Assembly: GCA_900540395.1 (NCBI GenBank)
Contig: UQFQ01000001.1
Coordinates: 1 to 64,000, forward strand
Length of the DNA stretch: 64,000 nucleotides
Origin: an uncultured Mollicutes bacterium
GTDB lineage: Bacteria > Bacillota_I > Bacilli_A > RFN20 > CAG-826
Direction of reading: 5' to 3'
The notes under the pieces: model-generated
Database searches by the model: none
Told to the model about the DNA's origin: nothing
The model's input: only the letters and a program-made list of their open reading frames with translations
Shown here: piece by piece, positions 35,775-44,942 of the stretch
Layout of the letters: the number at the start of each line of letters is the position of its first letter
Numbering within the stretch: position 1 is the stretch's first letter
Made by a program: the position numbers and the translations under genes

Positions 35775-36824
35775 ATGGTAAAATATGTTATTAAAAGACT
35801 TGTCTTGGTATTGTTTACAACTTTTATTATCTTAAGTTTAAGCTTTATCTTGTATAAGTCACTACCGATTGAATTGCCAATGGGAAAACCAGAACAGGTA
35901 TCTCAATTTTTAAATGAGCAATATATTTTAGGATATGTAGTTCGTTTTACTGAGCCTACGGCTGGATACGGAGATCCTTTAGGAAGTGTAAATGGTTATC
36001 AAATTGCTGGAGCAGGTCCTTACTATATCTATTATGTAAGACCTATTTTTGAGCAATATTTTGTTTGGTTATCAAATATATTTACTCGTTTTGATTGGGG
36101 ATCAAGCGCAACATTATATCCTAACCAAGATTGCATGATGATAATCATGGAAAAACTTCCTGTCACTATCCAATTAAATCTTATTGCAACTTTAATCTCA
36201 GTTCCAATTGGAATATTAATAGGAATAGTGGCTGCTTTACATAAAGATAAACCATTAGATCATGCAATAAATATCATAATTATGGTGATAATTGCCATAC
36301 CTTCATTTATTACCATCCTTTATTTGATGCTTATTTTTGGTTATAACTTACAATGGTTACCTACTAGATGGCCTCAAGATGATGCTCCTCTTGCTGACAA
36401 GATTTTAGGTTACGTCATTCCTGAATTATCCTTATGTCTAGGCTCAATTGCTGGATTCGCCAGATTTGTCAGAGCTGAATTATGCGAAGTTATGAGCAGT
36501 GATTATCTTCTTCTTGCTAGAACTAAAGGTTTAACGAGAAGACAATCAATTATTCATCACGCATTACGTAATTCAATGGTTCCAGTTGTACCTATGATTA
36601 TTGCTCAATTTTTCTCAATTTTAGGTGGATCAATGATATTAGAGAACCTTTATAACATTAGAGGTATTGGTTCTTTATATATGTCAGCTTATGGAATGAA
36701 AGATTGGAATTTATTAATGGCGGATACCGCTTTTTATACGATTATTGGGCTTGCAGCAAGTGTTCTTGTTGATTTAAGTTATGGATTTATTGATCCAAGA
36801 ATTAGAATGGGAGCGAAGAAGTAG
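35775..36824 (+). CDS. oppB: Oligopeptide ABC transporter permease OppB, second locus
   Basis: The start is ATG 35775 with AGAGAGG upstream; the longer open frame runs back into the hairpin and is not used. The product is 349 residues and closely similar to the 25155 protein, with the same extended first external loop, the EAA motif ELCEVMSSDYLLLARTKGLTRRQ, HALRNSMVPVVP, and the SYGFIDPRIRMGAKK end. It forms the channel with the next gene product. The oppC start lies 1 nt after its stop. Confidence 0.92.
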   Translation: MVKYVIKRLVLVLFTTFIILSLSFILYKSLPIELPMGKPEQVSQFLNEQYILGYVVRFTEPTAGYGDPLGSVNGYQIAGAGPYYIYYVRPIFEQYFVWLSNIFTRFDWGSSATLYPNQDCMMIIMEKLPVTIQLNLIATLISVPIGILIGIVAALHKDKPLDHAINIIIMVIIAIPSFITILYLMLIFGYNLQWLPTRWPQDDAPLADKILGYVIPELSLCLGSIAGFARFVRAELCEVMSSDYLLLARTKGLTRRQSIIHHALRNSMVPVVPMIIAQFFSILGGSMILENLYNIRGIGSLYMSAYGMKDWNLLMADTAFYTIIGLAASVLVDLSYGFIDPRIRMGAKK

Positions 36825-36825
36825 T

Positions 36826-38913
36826 ATGGAAGAAAAGAAGTTTCAATACGTTGACTGCTATTCAAATTCTCACGAAATAACTTTAACTCCTGAAGATTTT
36901 GAATTAGTACAAAAAGACAAAAAAATACATGATTTAAAATTTAAAAATAAGCCTACAACCTTCTTTAGAGATTCTTTAAAAAGATTCTTAAAAAATAAGT
37001 CGAGTGTGGCTGGTGGCGTGATTCTTTTTGCAATTGTTTTTCTTGCAATAATAGTGCCATTTTGCGGAGGAAATGTAGATTCTTTTAATATTAATTCTCA
37101 AAGCGCGGTTACTGGATATTTTGGTATTAAATCAAGAGCAGCAATTGCTCCTAAACTTTTCCCTGCTGGAACTGGTTTTTGGGATGGTACTCAAGAGAAA
37201 AAAGAAATAGTTTTTAATCAGGATACAAATGAACCTGTTGGCTATCCTATAAGAAGCGTTAGTAAACTTGAAACTTGGGAAGTTGTTGATACGATTCCTG
37301 GTGAGTATGGAAAGGGTGGCGAAGCAATTTTAACTTATACAAGCGCTTCAACTGGATCAAGTTATTATGACAATCCAGCTAATTATCATTCAACGAGCTA
37401 TAATTGGGATTTTAATTACGATTATACGATTGAATATGTTTTTTCAAACGAACTTCCAAGCAATTATTCGGTGGGTCAATACCGTATTTCGCTTGTTAAT
37501 AACGAAAATGGCGAATTAGTTTATTATCCTTTAACGGGCGATGAAAATTTAACTAGCGGAAAAACTGGTTACTTTCAAGAAGGTTTTGTTTCTAATTTTT
37601 CAAGTGGTGATGAAGCGATAAGCATCAATGTTAGCGAAAAAATGAAAACATATACTATTGATAAACTTGATGATGCCTATATCAATATTGATGTTTCTAG
37701 AAATGTTAATGGCGAAATGAAAAATGCTATTGCTATAAAATCACTTAGTATTTCTTCAACGAGTGATCCAAATAAAGATGATTTAGCTAAACGAAGCATT
37801 AAAGATGGAAATTCGGTTTTAATTCAAACTGAAAATGTCGCTAATGAAAATAATACTGGTTCAGTTAAAAATGTAAGTTATTGGAGTGGTTCAAATACAT
37901 CTACAGCAGGCAATAACATTAAATATGTTTATTGCAATTTCGTTTATGATCAATATGAAGATATATTTGGAGTTGCTAAATTAACAATTGATGATTACAA
38001 AATTTCTGAATGGGTGAAAAGTGGAATCATTTCTTTTGAAGTTGGCGGTCCAACAACCGATCAAGCCGAGCTTGCTTCAAGAATTAAAATATTAAAACCG
38101 GAAGAATGTCCAATTGTGAAGATTTATGAACAAATTGGAACTCCTGAATATGACCCAGTATTTGATGAATATTATAATTTCCAAATTGTAGCCGATTGTT
38201 CTCAATATAAGATGCTTGGTTATGATTCAATGCCTTCATTTATATTTGGAACTGATAGAAAAGGTCGAGATTTCTGTAAAGTAATTTTCAATGCTTTAAG
38301 AACATCGTTACTTCTAGCAATATTTGTCAGTGCAATTAACATTATCTTTGGCTTAATTTGGGGTTCAATTTCTGGATATTATGGTGGCTGGACAGATATT
38401 GTAATGGAAAGATTTTGTGATATTTTAAGCGGAATTCCTTCAATCGCGATTATTACTCTTTGTATTCTTTACTTGAATAATGATGTGGTCGCCTTTTTAC
38501 TTGCAATGTTCTTGACTGGCTGGATGGGTGTTTCAAGCCGAACTAGAACGCAATTTTATCGTTTTAAAGGCAGAGAGTATGTTTTAGCTTCTAGATCTTT
38601 AGGGGCAAGAGATTCTCGACTTGTCTTTAGACATATTTTGCCTAACTCATTAGGTACTATCATTACTTCATCAATTTTAATGATTCCTAGCGTCATATAT
38701 AGTGAAGCAAGTATAGCTTACCTTAATTTAGGTCTTAGTTCAGAGATGATGTTTGGTGTTATTTTAAGTGAAAACAGAAGTGAGTTTAATTCTTACACAG
38801 TATATTTACTTGTTATTCCTACCTTCATTATGCTCTTACTATTGATTGCGTTTAATTTGTTTGGAAATGGATTACGTGATGCATTTAATCCACAACTTAA
38901 AGGGAGCGAATAG
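36826..38913 (+). CDS. oppC: Oligopeptide ABC transporter permease OppC, second locus, with large external insertion
   Basis: The start is ATG 36826; the product is 695 residues. Layout is as in the first OppC: FFRDSLKRFLKNKSSVAGG, TM1 at about 60-80, about 390 external residues, then GTDRKGRDFCKVIF and a normal five-TM core with EAA loop (YVLASRSLGARDSRLVFRHI). The insertion shares its opening PKLFPAGTGFWDGT with the other copy but diverges strongly later. This suggests a conserved docking part and a variable part. It ends in GNGLRDAFNPQLKGSE. Confidence 0.9.
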   Translation: MEEKKFQYVDCYSNSHEITLTPEDFELVQKDKKIHDLKFKNKPTTFFRDSLKRFLKNKSSVAGGVILFAIVFLAIIVPFCGGNVDSFNINSQSAVTGYFGIKSRAAIAPKLFPAGTGFWDGTQEKKEIVFNQDTNEPVGYPIRSVSKLETWEVVDTIPGEYGKGGEAILTYTSASTGSSYYDNPANYHSTSYNWDFNYDYTIEYVFSNELPSNYSVGQYRISLVNNENGELVYYPLTGDENLTSGKTGYFQEGFVSNFSSGDEAISINVSEKMKTYTIDKLDDAYINIDVSRNVNGEMKNAIAIKSLSISSTSDPNKDDLAKRSIKDGNSVLIQTENVANENNTGSVKNVSYWSGSNTSTAGNNIKYVYCNFVYDQYEDIFGVAKLTIDDYKISEWVKSGIISFEVGGPTTDQAELASRIKILKPEECPIVKIYEQIGTPEYDPVFDEYYNFQIVADCSQYKMLGYDSMPSFIFGTDRKGRDFCKVIFNALRTSLLLAIFVSAINIIFGLIWGSISGYYGGWTDIVMERFCDILSGIPSIAIITLCILYLNNDVVAFLLAMFLTGWMGVSSRTRTQFYRFKGREYVLASRSLGARDSRLVFRHILPNSLGTIITSSILMIPSVIYSEASIAYLNLGLSSEMMFGVILSENRSEFNSYTVYLLVIPTFIMLLLLIAFNLFGNGLRDAFNPQLKGSE

Positions 38914-38915
38914 AT

Positions 38916-40940
38916 ATGGAAAATAAAGAAGTAGTTTTATCTGTTAAAGATCTAGCCGTTTCCTTTAAAACGGATAGAGGTATAGTTCACGCTGTTAGAG
39001 GCGTATCTTTTGACCTTTATAAAGGCGAAACTTTATGTATTGTTGGTGAATCAGGTAGCGGAAAATCCGTTACTAATAAAGCAATCATGGGGATAAGTGC
39101 AGCAAATGCAATTATTGAAAATGGATCCATAATGTATAAAGGTGAAGATTTAATCAGAGTCTCTGAAGAAGAATTTCATCGAATTAGAGGTCATGAAATT
39201 GGAATGATTTTCCAAGATCCTTTAAGTGCGCTTAATCCTGTTATGAGAATAGGTAAACAAATCACTGAAGCGATGTTAATTAATAAAAATATTTTAAAAA
39301 GATATTATCAAAATTTAATTATCAAAGAATTAACCGCTTTAAGAAATGTTGAAGCTAATGCTAATTTTGAAATTAGCGAAGCTGAAAATGAAATTGCTCA
39401 AAATAATGAAACAATTAAAAAACTCGACGCAATCATTAAAAACCATAATTCTTTATCTTCAAAGAGTGAAAAGAATGAAAAGGATGTAAAAAAACTTGAA
39501 AATCTAAGCGAAGAATTTAATAAAGCTCAAGAAGATTTTACAAATTACATCAACATGGTAAATACTAGTTTAACTAGTAAAATTGAAAAGTGTAATGATG
39601 TTATAGCTTCTAGTGATAAAAAAGTTGCTGAAGCAACTACCAATCTTAAAAAAGAGATTAGATTAAATCGAAAGAAAAGATATGAAAAACTTCTTGAGTT
39701 TTATAAAAATATTGAAGGGAAATATAGTGCTGATTTTTCAAAATATAAAGAAACCCTTCAAACAAGAAATTCAGATTTAAAAGTTTTAATTAAAATAACT
39801 AAAGCTAATCTTAAATTTTCTTTGCCTGCTTTGAAAAAGGATTTTGCTTTAAGAAAGAAAGAAGCTAAAAAAGAAACTAAGCTCCATAAAGAGGAATTAG
39901 CTAACATTCATAAAGCTAATCTTTCTAAATTAAATGAAGATTTAGATAAAAAAACCCGCAAAATTGAGGAATTTATTGGAAATTTAAGTGAAGCTGACCG
40001 CGAAAATGTTTTTAGAGTTTTAAAAGAAAACGAAAAGAAAACAAAAATTAAGAAAAAATTAGAAGGCAAAAATAGAGATATTAATATTTCTAAACTTTCT
40101 AAAGATAATAGTCTAGATTTAGAAAAAATTCCTTTTGATGAACTTGCTAAATTATATGAAGAAGTAGACAAGATTAAAAAAGATATTAGTCTTGAAAATG
40201 AGAATTATATCAAGCAAACCAAAATTACTAGAGCTGAAGCGAAAAAAGAAGCTTTAAAAGTAATGAAAGAAGTTGGCATACCTCTCCCTGAACGAAGATT
40301 TAGACAATATCCATTTGAGTTTTCAGGTGGTATGAGACAAAGAATTGTTATTGCAATCGCTTTAACTGCTAACCCAGATATATTGATTTGCGATGAACCT
40401 ACAACAGCACTTGATGTTACAATTCAAGCGCAAATTCTTGAACTTATTAACAAACTTAAAAAAGAGAGAAATCTATCTTGTATTTTTATTACGCACGACT
40501 TAGGTGTTGTCGCTAATATGGCAGATAGAGTTGCTGTTATGTATGCTGGTAAAATTGTCGAATACGGAACAGCTAGAGAAGTATTCTTCGATCCTAAACA
40601 TCCTTATACTTGGGCACTTTTATCATCTATTCCTGATGTAGATTCAAAAGAAAAACTAGAAGCAATTCCTGGAACACCTCCAGACATGCTTTTCCCACCA
40701 AAAGGTGATGCTTTTGCTTTAAGAAGTAAGTATGCTATGGCAGTTGACTTCAAATATGAACCACCATTTTTTAAAGTGACTGACACACATTATGCTGCAA
40801 CTTGGCTACTTTATCCTGATGCGGCAAAAGTTGAAATGCCTCAAATCGTAAAAACAAGAATCGCTAATTCCTTAAAAGCGGAACGAGAAAGAATCGAAAA
40901 AGCTAAATTAGAGGAGGTAAAAGAAGATGTTGTTCAATAA
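38916..40940 (+). CDS. oppD: Oligopeptide ABC transporter ATPase OppD, second locus, with long coiled-coil insertion
   Basis: This 674-residue protein starts 2 nt after oppC. Walker A GESGSGKS is at 44-51, Q-loop at about 100, signature SGGMRQR at about 470 and Walker B D493/E494. The segment between Q-loop and signature is about 370 residues against roughly 60 in typical OppD, filled by a Lys/Glu-rich helical insertion. The insertion aligns poorly with that of the fused paralogue except at its ends (LINKNILKR; KEVGIPLPERR). The C-terminal peptide-transporter motif (PPKGDAFALRSKYA) is present. The last 14 nt overlap oppF. Confidence 0.9.
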   Translation: MENKEVVLSVKDLAVSFKTDRGIVHAVRGVSFDLYKGETLCIVGESGSGKSVTNKAIMGISAANAIIENGSIMYKGEDLIRVSEEEFHRIRGHEIGMIFQDPLSALNPVMRIGKQITEAMLINKNILKRYYQNLIIKELTALRNVEANANFEISEAENEIAQNNETIKKLDAIIKNHNSLSSKSEKNEKDVKKLENLSEEFNKAQEDFTNYINMVNTSLTSKIEKCNDVIASSDKKVAEATTNLKKEIRLNRKKRYEKLLEFYKNIEGKYSADFSKYKETLQTRNSDLKVLIKITKANLKFSLPALKKDFALRKKEAKKETKLHKEELANIHKANLSKLNEDLDKKTRKIEEFIGNLSEADRENVFRVLKENEKKTKIKKKLEGKNRDINISKLSKDNSLDLEKIPFDELAKLYEEVDKIKKDISLENENYIKQTKITRAEAKKEALKVMKEVGIPLPERRFRQYPFEFSGGMRQRIVIAIALTANPDILICDEPTTALDVTIQAQILELINKLKKERNLSCIFITHDLGVVANMADRVAVMYAGKIVEYGTAREVFFDPKHPYTWALLSSIPDVDSKEKLEAIPGTPPDMLFPPKGDAFALRSKYAMAVDFKYEPPFFKVTDTHYAATWLLYPDAAKVEMPQIVKTRIANSLKAERERIEKAKLEEVKEDVVQ

Positions 40941-43044
40941 AAAAACAAAAAAAGAAATTGACGAAGAAATTTTAGAATCTTCAAAAAAACAACTTATCAA
41001 AACCTCTTTAGAAGCTTATCAGGATTCTCAGGAAACAAATTTTAATATTGAACAAGGTGATGATGAAAAATCAGAGCATCCTGTTGCAGTTGATCTTTTA
41101 AAAGATAGTAAAAATGAAGAAGAAACGCTTTCTCGAATTCGTAATTCTTGTAAATTTAAGCAAGAGTATGTAGACAACAAAATTATTTTGTCTGTCAATC
41201 ACTTAAAACAATACTTCTTTTTTGGCAGTGGTCCTAATAGATACAAATTAAAAGCGGTTCACGATGTTTCATTTCAAATTAAGGAAGGCGAATGCTTTGG
41301 TATAGTTGGTGAATCTGGATGCGGTAAAACCACAACTGGACGTTCAATTATGCGTTTATATAATATCACTTCGGGCTCTATTTACTATAAAGGATACCGT
41401 ATAGCTGCTGGTTCTAGATGGAACGAAAAAGAAATAAAATATACTAAGATTCGTTTGCACAATAAACTTTCAGAGCTAAAAAAAGCATTAAAAAGTGGCG
41501 AAATAACTTCTGAAGAATACAAGAAAGAAGTTGCTCAAGCTAAACAATATGCTTCTAATATTTGCAAAGTTCAAAGAGCAAAAATTAAACAAATTAAGCA
41601 CGATGATAAGCATGCAGGTGAAACTGGCATCAATTTAAATGAGTCCTTGAAACCATATCGTGAAGCTTTAAGTAAAGAAAACGATGGTTTTAATAACTTT
41701 AAATTAGATTTAGATAAAAAGCTTAGTGAACATCAAATTGATCAAAACGGGTATGATTCCTGCTTTAAAGAAGAAGAGAGCAAACATAAAACCAAAGTTT
41801 ATGAAATCAATAAAAAGATAGAAGACGTCAAGAATCAAGCAAAGCACAATTTGATGAGAGAAATTCAAATGATTTTCCAAGATCCTATTGATTCGCTTGA
41901 CCCAAGAATGACTGTTGAATCAATTATTTCTGAAGGCTTACAAATCCAAGATTATCATAACAAAGCTGAAAACCATAAAAAAGTTGTTGCTGCTTTAGAA
42001 AGAGTTGGTCTTATTGAAGATTATGCTAGCCGTTATCCACATGAATTTTCAGGTGGTCAAAGACAAAGAATTGGTATCGCACGTGCTTTAGTAATGAATC
42101 CAAAATTACTTATTTGTGATGAACCAATTTCTGCGCTTGATGTTTCAATTAGAGCACAAATTATTAATCTTTTAAATGATTTGAAGAACGAAATGAATCT
42201 TTCGATGCTTTTTATCGCTCATGATCTCTCGGTAGTTAAATATTTCTGCGATAGAATAGCTGTTATGTATTTTGGAGAAATAGTAGAGTTAGCAACAAGT
42301 GAAGAATTATTCAAGCATCCTTTACATCCATATACAAAATCACTTTTAAGTGCTATTCCTAAACCTGATCCAGTAGCAGAAAAAAATCGTATAAGAATTA
42401 TTTATAATCCTAGCGAAGTTCACGATTATAGTGTCGATAAACCAAGCTTTGTTGAAATTAGACCAGGGCACTTTGTACTTGCAAATAAAGCGGAAATTGA
42501 AAAATACAATGAAGAAATGGATCAAATTGACGCTAAACTTGCTAAGGGTGAAGAAGTTTCAACAAGCGATATTTTAAAAGAAGAAGAACAAGTTCAAGAA
42601 AAAATCGCCGATGAAAAACTTTCTGAAAATAACGACCAAGCTTTAATGAATGAACCTCAAAAGGATGCTACTCTTTCTAATGAAAGCGAAGAAGAAAGAG
42701 CAGAAGTTACTCATGAGCCTGCTCAAAATGAAGTTGAAGAAGTAAAAACTGATGAAACTGAAACAGTAAAAAGCATCGCAACAAATGAAGTAACGCAATC
42801 TGACAAAAAAGAACCTTCTGAAATTCTTTTAAAGCAAAGAAGAGGAGAAATTAAGAAGGTTTACCATGTTAAGAAAGTTGATGGAAAATGGGAGATCATT
42901 CTTAAGGATGGTCTTAAAGTAATTAAAACCTTTGATACCAAAAAAGAAGCTGTTGAATATGCTAACAATCTAGCAAAATCTCAAAATGGAACAGTCTTAG
43001 TTCATGCTTCGAAAGGCAAAAATAAAGGAAAGTTTATTAAATAA
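40927..43044 (+). CDS. oppF: Oligopeptide ABC transporter ATPase OppF, second locus, with C-terminal DUF2188-like domain
   Basis: This 705-residue protein starts at ATG 40927 inside the oppD end, after GAGGAGGT. A non-conserved acidic N-terminus comes first, then Walker A GESGCGKT from 128, Q318, signature about 375, and the LLICDEPISALD Walker B. About 190 residues separate Walker A from the Q-loop (115 in the fused copy), so the charged insertion here is larger. The C-terminal tail (acidic linker plus a DUF2188-like domain, last ~63 residues) is nearly identical at DNA level to the end of the fused gene, while the core is clearly more diverged. Confidence 0.9.
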   Translation: MLFNKKTKKEIDEEILESSKKQLIKTSLEAYQDSQETNFNIEQGDDEKSEHPVAVDLLKDSKNEEETLSRIRNSCKFKQEYVDNKIILSVNHLKQYFFFGSGPNRYKLKAVHDVSFQIKEGECFGIVGESGCGKTTTGRSIMRLYNITSGSIYYKGYRIAAGSRWNEKEIKYTKIRLHNKLSELKKALKSGEITSEEYKKEVAQAKQYASNICKVQRAKIKQIKHDDKHAGETGINLNESLKPYREALSKENDGFNNFKLDLDKKLSEHQIDQNGYDSCFKEEESKHKTKVYEINKKIEDVKNQAKHNLMREIQMIFQDPIDSLDPRMTVESIISEGLQIQDYHNKAENHKKVVAALERVGLIEDYASRYPHEFSGGQRQRIGIARALVMNPKLLICDEPISALDVSIRAQIINLLNDLKNEMNLSMLFIAHDLSVVKYFCDRIAVMYFGEIVELATSEELFKHPLHPYTKSLLSAIPKPDPVAEKNRIRIIYNPSEVHDYSVDKPSFVEIRPGHFVLANKAEIEKYNEEMDQIDAKLAKGEEVSTSDILKEEEQVQEKIADEKLSENNDQALMNEPQKDATLSNESEEERAEVTHEPAQNEVEEVKTDETETVKSIATNEVTQSDKKEPSEILLKQRRGEIKKVYHVKKVDGKWEIILKDGLKVIKTFDTKKEAVEYANNLAKSQNGTVLVHASKGKNKGKFIK

Positions 43045-43093
43045 ATTCATTCAATTCATTAAATCAAAATATTAAACAAGGAATGCTTTTATT

Positions 43094-43123
43094 AAAATCC
43101 CTGCAAAACACAGGGATTTTTTT
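43094..43123 (+). terminator. Intrinsic terminator of the second opp operon
   Basis: AAAATCCCTG pairs perfectly with CAGGGATTTT around CAAAACA, followed by a T-run. It also lies between convergent operons and could stop minus-strand transcription. Confidence 0.9.
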
Positions 43124-43185
43124 AGAGGTTATATAACAACAAGTAGTAAAAATGAATTTAATTTGAAAATAGTGTAGTTAATTAT

Positions 43186-44940
43186 TTAATTAACACTAAG
43201 TGCACCATCTGAACAAATGACTTCGCTATTTGTTAAAGTAGTGTCTTCATGCCAACTTCCTAATTCTCCATGAAGGTTTATTTTCTTAAATTCTTCCATT
43301 GTGCCAGCATAATATAAAGTTAAAGAAGGCTTTTCATCCAATTCTGAATACATGACTCTGAATGCAGAGTTAATATCTGTAATTGAAGTTGGTAAGTAAA
43401 TTTCTAAAACATTATTTTGATAAGCAAAAGAATCTACGTCAATATATGTTGTACCATCAATTATGTGATATTCCGTGCTTATTTTACCAAATGGATAACA
43501 AAGCAATCTTTTTTCAGCACCTTTTGTATATAATACACCATCAATAACTTCAAAATTAGGATTATTAGAGTCAACTTTGAAGTTATCTCCATATCCTAGT
43601 CTTGTTATACCAGAAAAAGGATTATAACCAATTGTAGTTAAACTTGCTGGTAAAGAAATGGATGTAATGTTGTTAGCTCTAGAGAAAGCGAAATTGCCAA
43701 TTGTTTCTAGACCTTCATTAAATTGAGCATTTACAAGATATGAACAAAGTTCAAAAGCGCCAGCATCTATAGTTTTTAAACTATTAGGAAAATCTAAACT
43801 TGTAACAGAAGTGGAAATAAAGGATTGCTCGCCAATAATTTCTAAGCCTTCACTAAAGTTCACAGTTTCTAAACTTCTACAAAAATAAAAGGAATATAAA
43901 GGGATTTCTTTTAAACTAGAAGGAAAAGTAATTGATTCAATTGAACTTTGATAAAATGCTCCAACGCCTAAATGAGTTAAAGATTCATCTAAAACTACAT
44001 TTTTAATAGCATGAATATTTCTAAAAGCATAATCTCCAATTGATTCTAAAGTAGAAGGAAAATTGATTGTTGATAAGTTTGTTGCATCTGTAAATGCATA
44101 ATCTCCAATACTTTTTAATCCTTCAGGAAGAGTAACACTAGTTGTATTTAAACAATCGTTAAATGCATAATCAAGAATCTCTATAGTGCCTTCTTGAACA
44201 CTAACAGCTCTATCTTTATAAGCGATAGGCATTTTAACTAAACTTGTTTCATCGTAAGTATATAAAATACCATCAAGGCTTTTAAAAGAAATATTTTCTT
44301 CATCAACAATAAACTCTTGTAATGAACGCATTCCATTAAAAGCTTGTGAATCGATTGTTGAAACATTTTTACCTATTTTTAAGTCGGCAATGTCTTGATT
44401 AGAAAATACTGAACTGTTTATAGTGGTTACTTTATAAGTCTTGCCATCGATAGTTGCTTCATCTGGAATAATAACTGGATTTGGCATAGTTGATAATGAA
44501 TTTTCAAAATCAGTAATTGCAACTTCACTATCATTTAAAATCTCATAAGAAAAATCGGTTTCATTAGTCGTTACTTCTGTAAAGTTAACGGTTAGAACAT
44601 TTTCTCCTTCTTGAACAGTGAAAGTGTATGTTGTGCCGTTTCTTGCTAAGATAATATCGTTTAACAATACATTTGAAAGAATATAGCCGCTATTAGGCTG
44701 AATCACAAGCGTAATGACATCGCCCGTTTCAACATTTTCAGAAAAATTTTCAGGAGTAATTTCAACGCCATTAAGATAGGCTTTTACGCTACCTTCACCG
44801 ACTATCTTTATTTGAAAAGATAGTTCGGTTTGGTTGCTGTTTGGATCATCAATTGGTGGATTTGGGTCAACTGGATTACTACAAGAAGAAAGAATGAATG
44901 TTGATGAAAGAAGGGCTATTAAAAGAAACCTTTTTTTCAT
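43186..44940 (-). CDS. BspA-like leucine-rich-repeat lipoprotein
   Basis: This 584-residue protein is the last gene of the minus-strand lipoprotein operon. The signal ends in FILSSC. An InlB-B-like unit (GEGSVKAYLNGVEI...VLTVNFTE) covers about 45-125. Residues about 165-520 are LRR_5/BspA-type repeats of about 23 residues with the pattern LPEGLKSIGDYAFTDATNLSTI. Proteins of this type bind host or bacterial surface molecules and are abundant in gut and oral commensals. Its start follows the stop of the previous gene with almost no gap (ATTGCTTAATTATG), so translation is coupled. Confidence 0.88.
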   Translation of the reverse strand: MKKRFLLIALLSSTFILSSCSNPVDPNPPIDDPNSNQTELSFQIKIVGEGSVKAYLNGVEITPENFSENVETGDVITLVIQPNSGYILSNVLLNDIILARNGTTYTFTVQEGENVLTVNFTEVTTNETDFSYEILNDSEVAITDFENSLSTMPNPVIIPDEATIDGKTYKVTTINSSVFSNQDIADLKIGKNVSTIDSQAFNGMRSLQEFIVDEENISFKSLDGILYTYDETSLVKMPIAYKDRAVSVQEGTIEILDYAFNDCLNTTSVTLPEGLKSIGDYAFTDATNLSTINFPSTLESIGDYAFRNIHAIKNVVLDESLTHLGVGAFYQSSIESITFPSSLKEIPLYSFYFCRSLETVNFSEGLEIIGEQSFISTSVTSLDFPNSLKTIDAGAFELCSYLVNAQFNEGLETIGNFAFSRANNITSISLPASLTTIGYNPFSGITRLGYGDNFKVDSNNPNFEVIDGVLYTKGAEKRLLCYPFGKISTEYHIIDGTTYIDVDSFAYQNNVLEIYLPTSITDINSAFRVMYSELDEKPSLTLYYAGTMEEFKKINLHGELGSWHEDTTLTNSEVICSDGALSVN

Positions 44941-44942
44941 AA

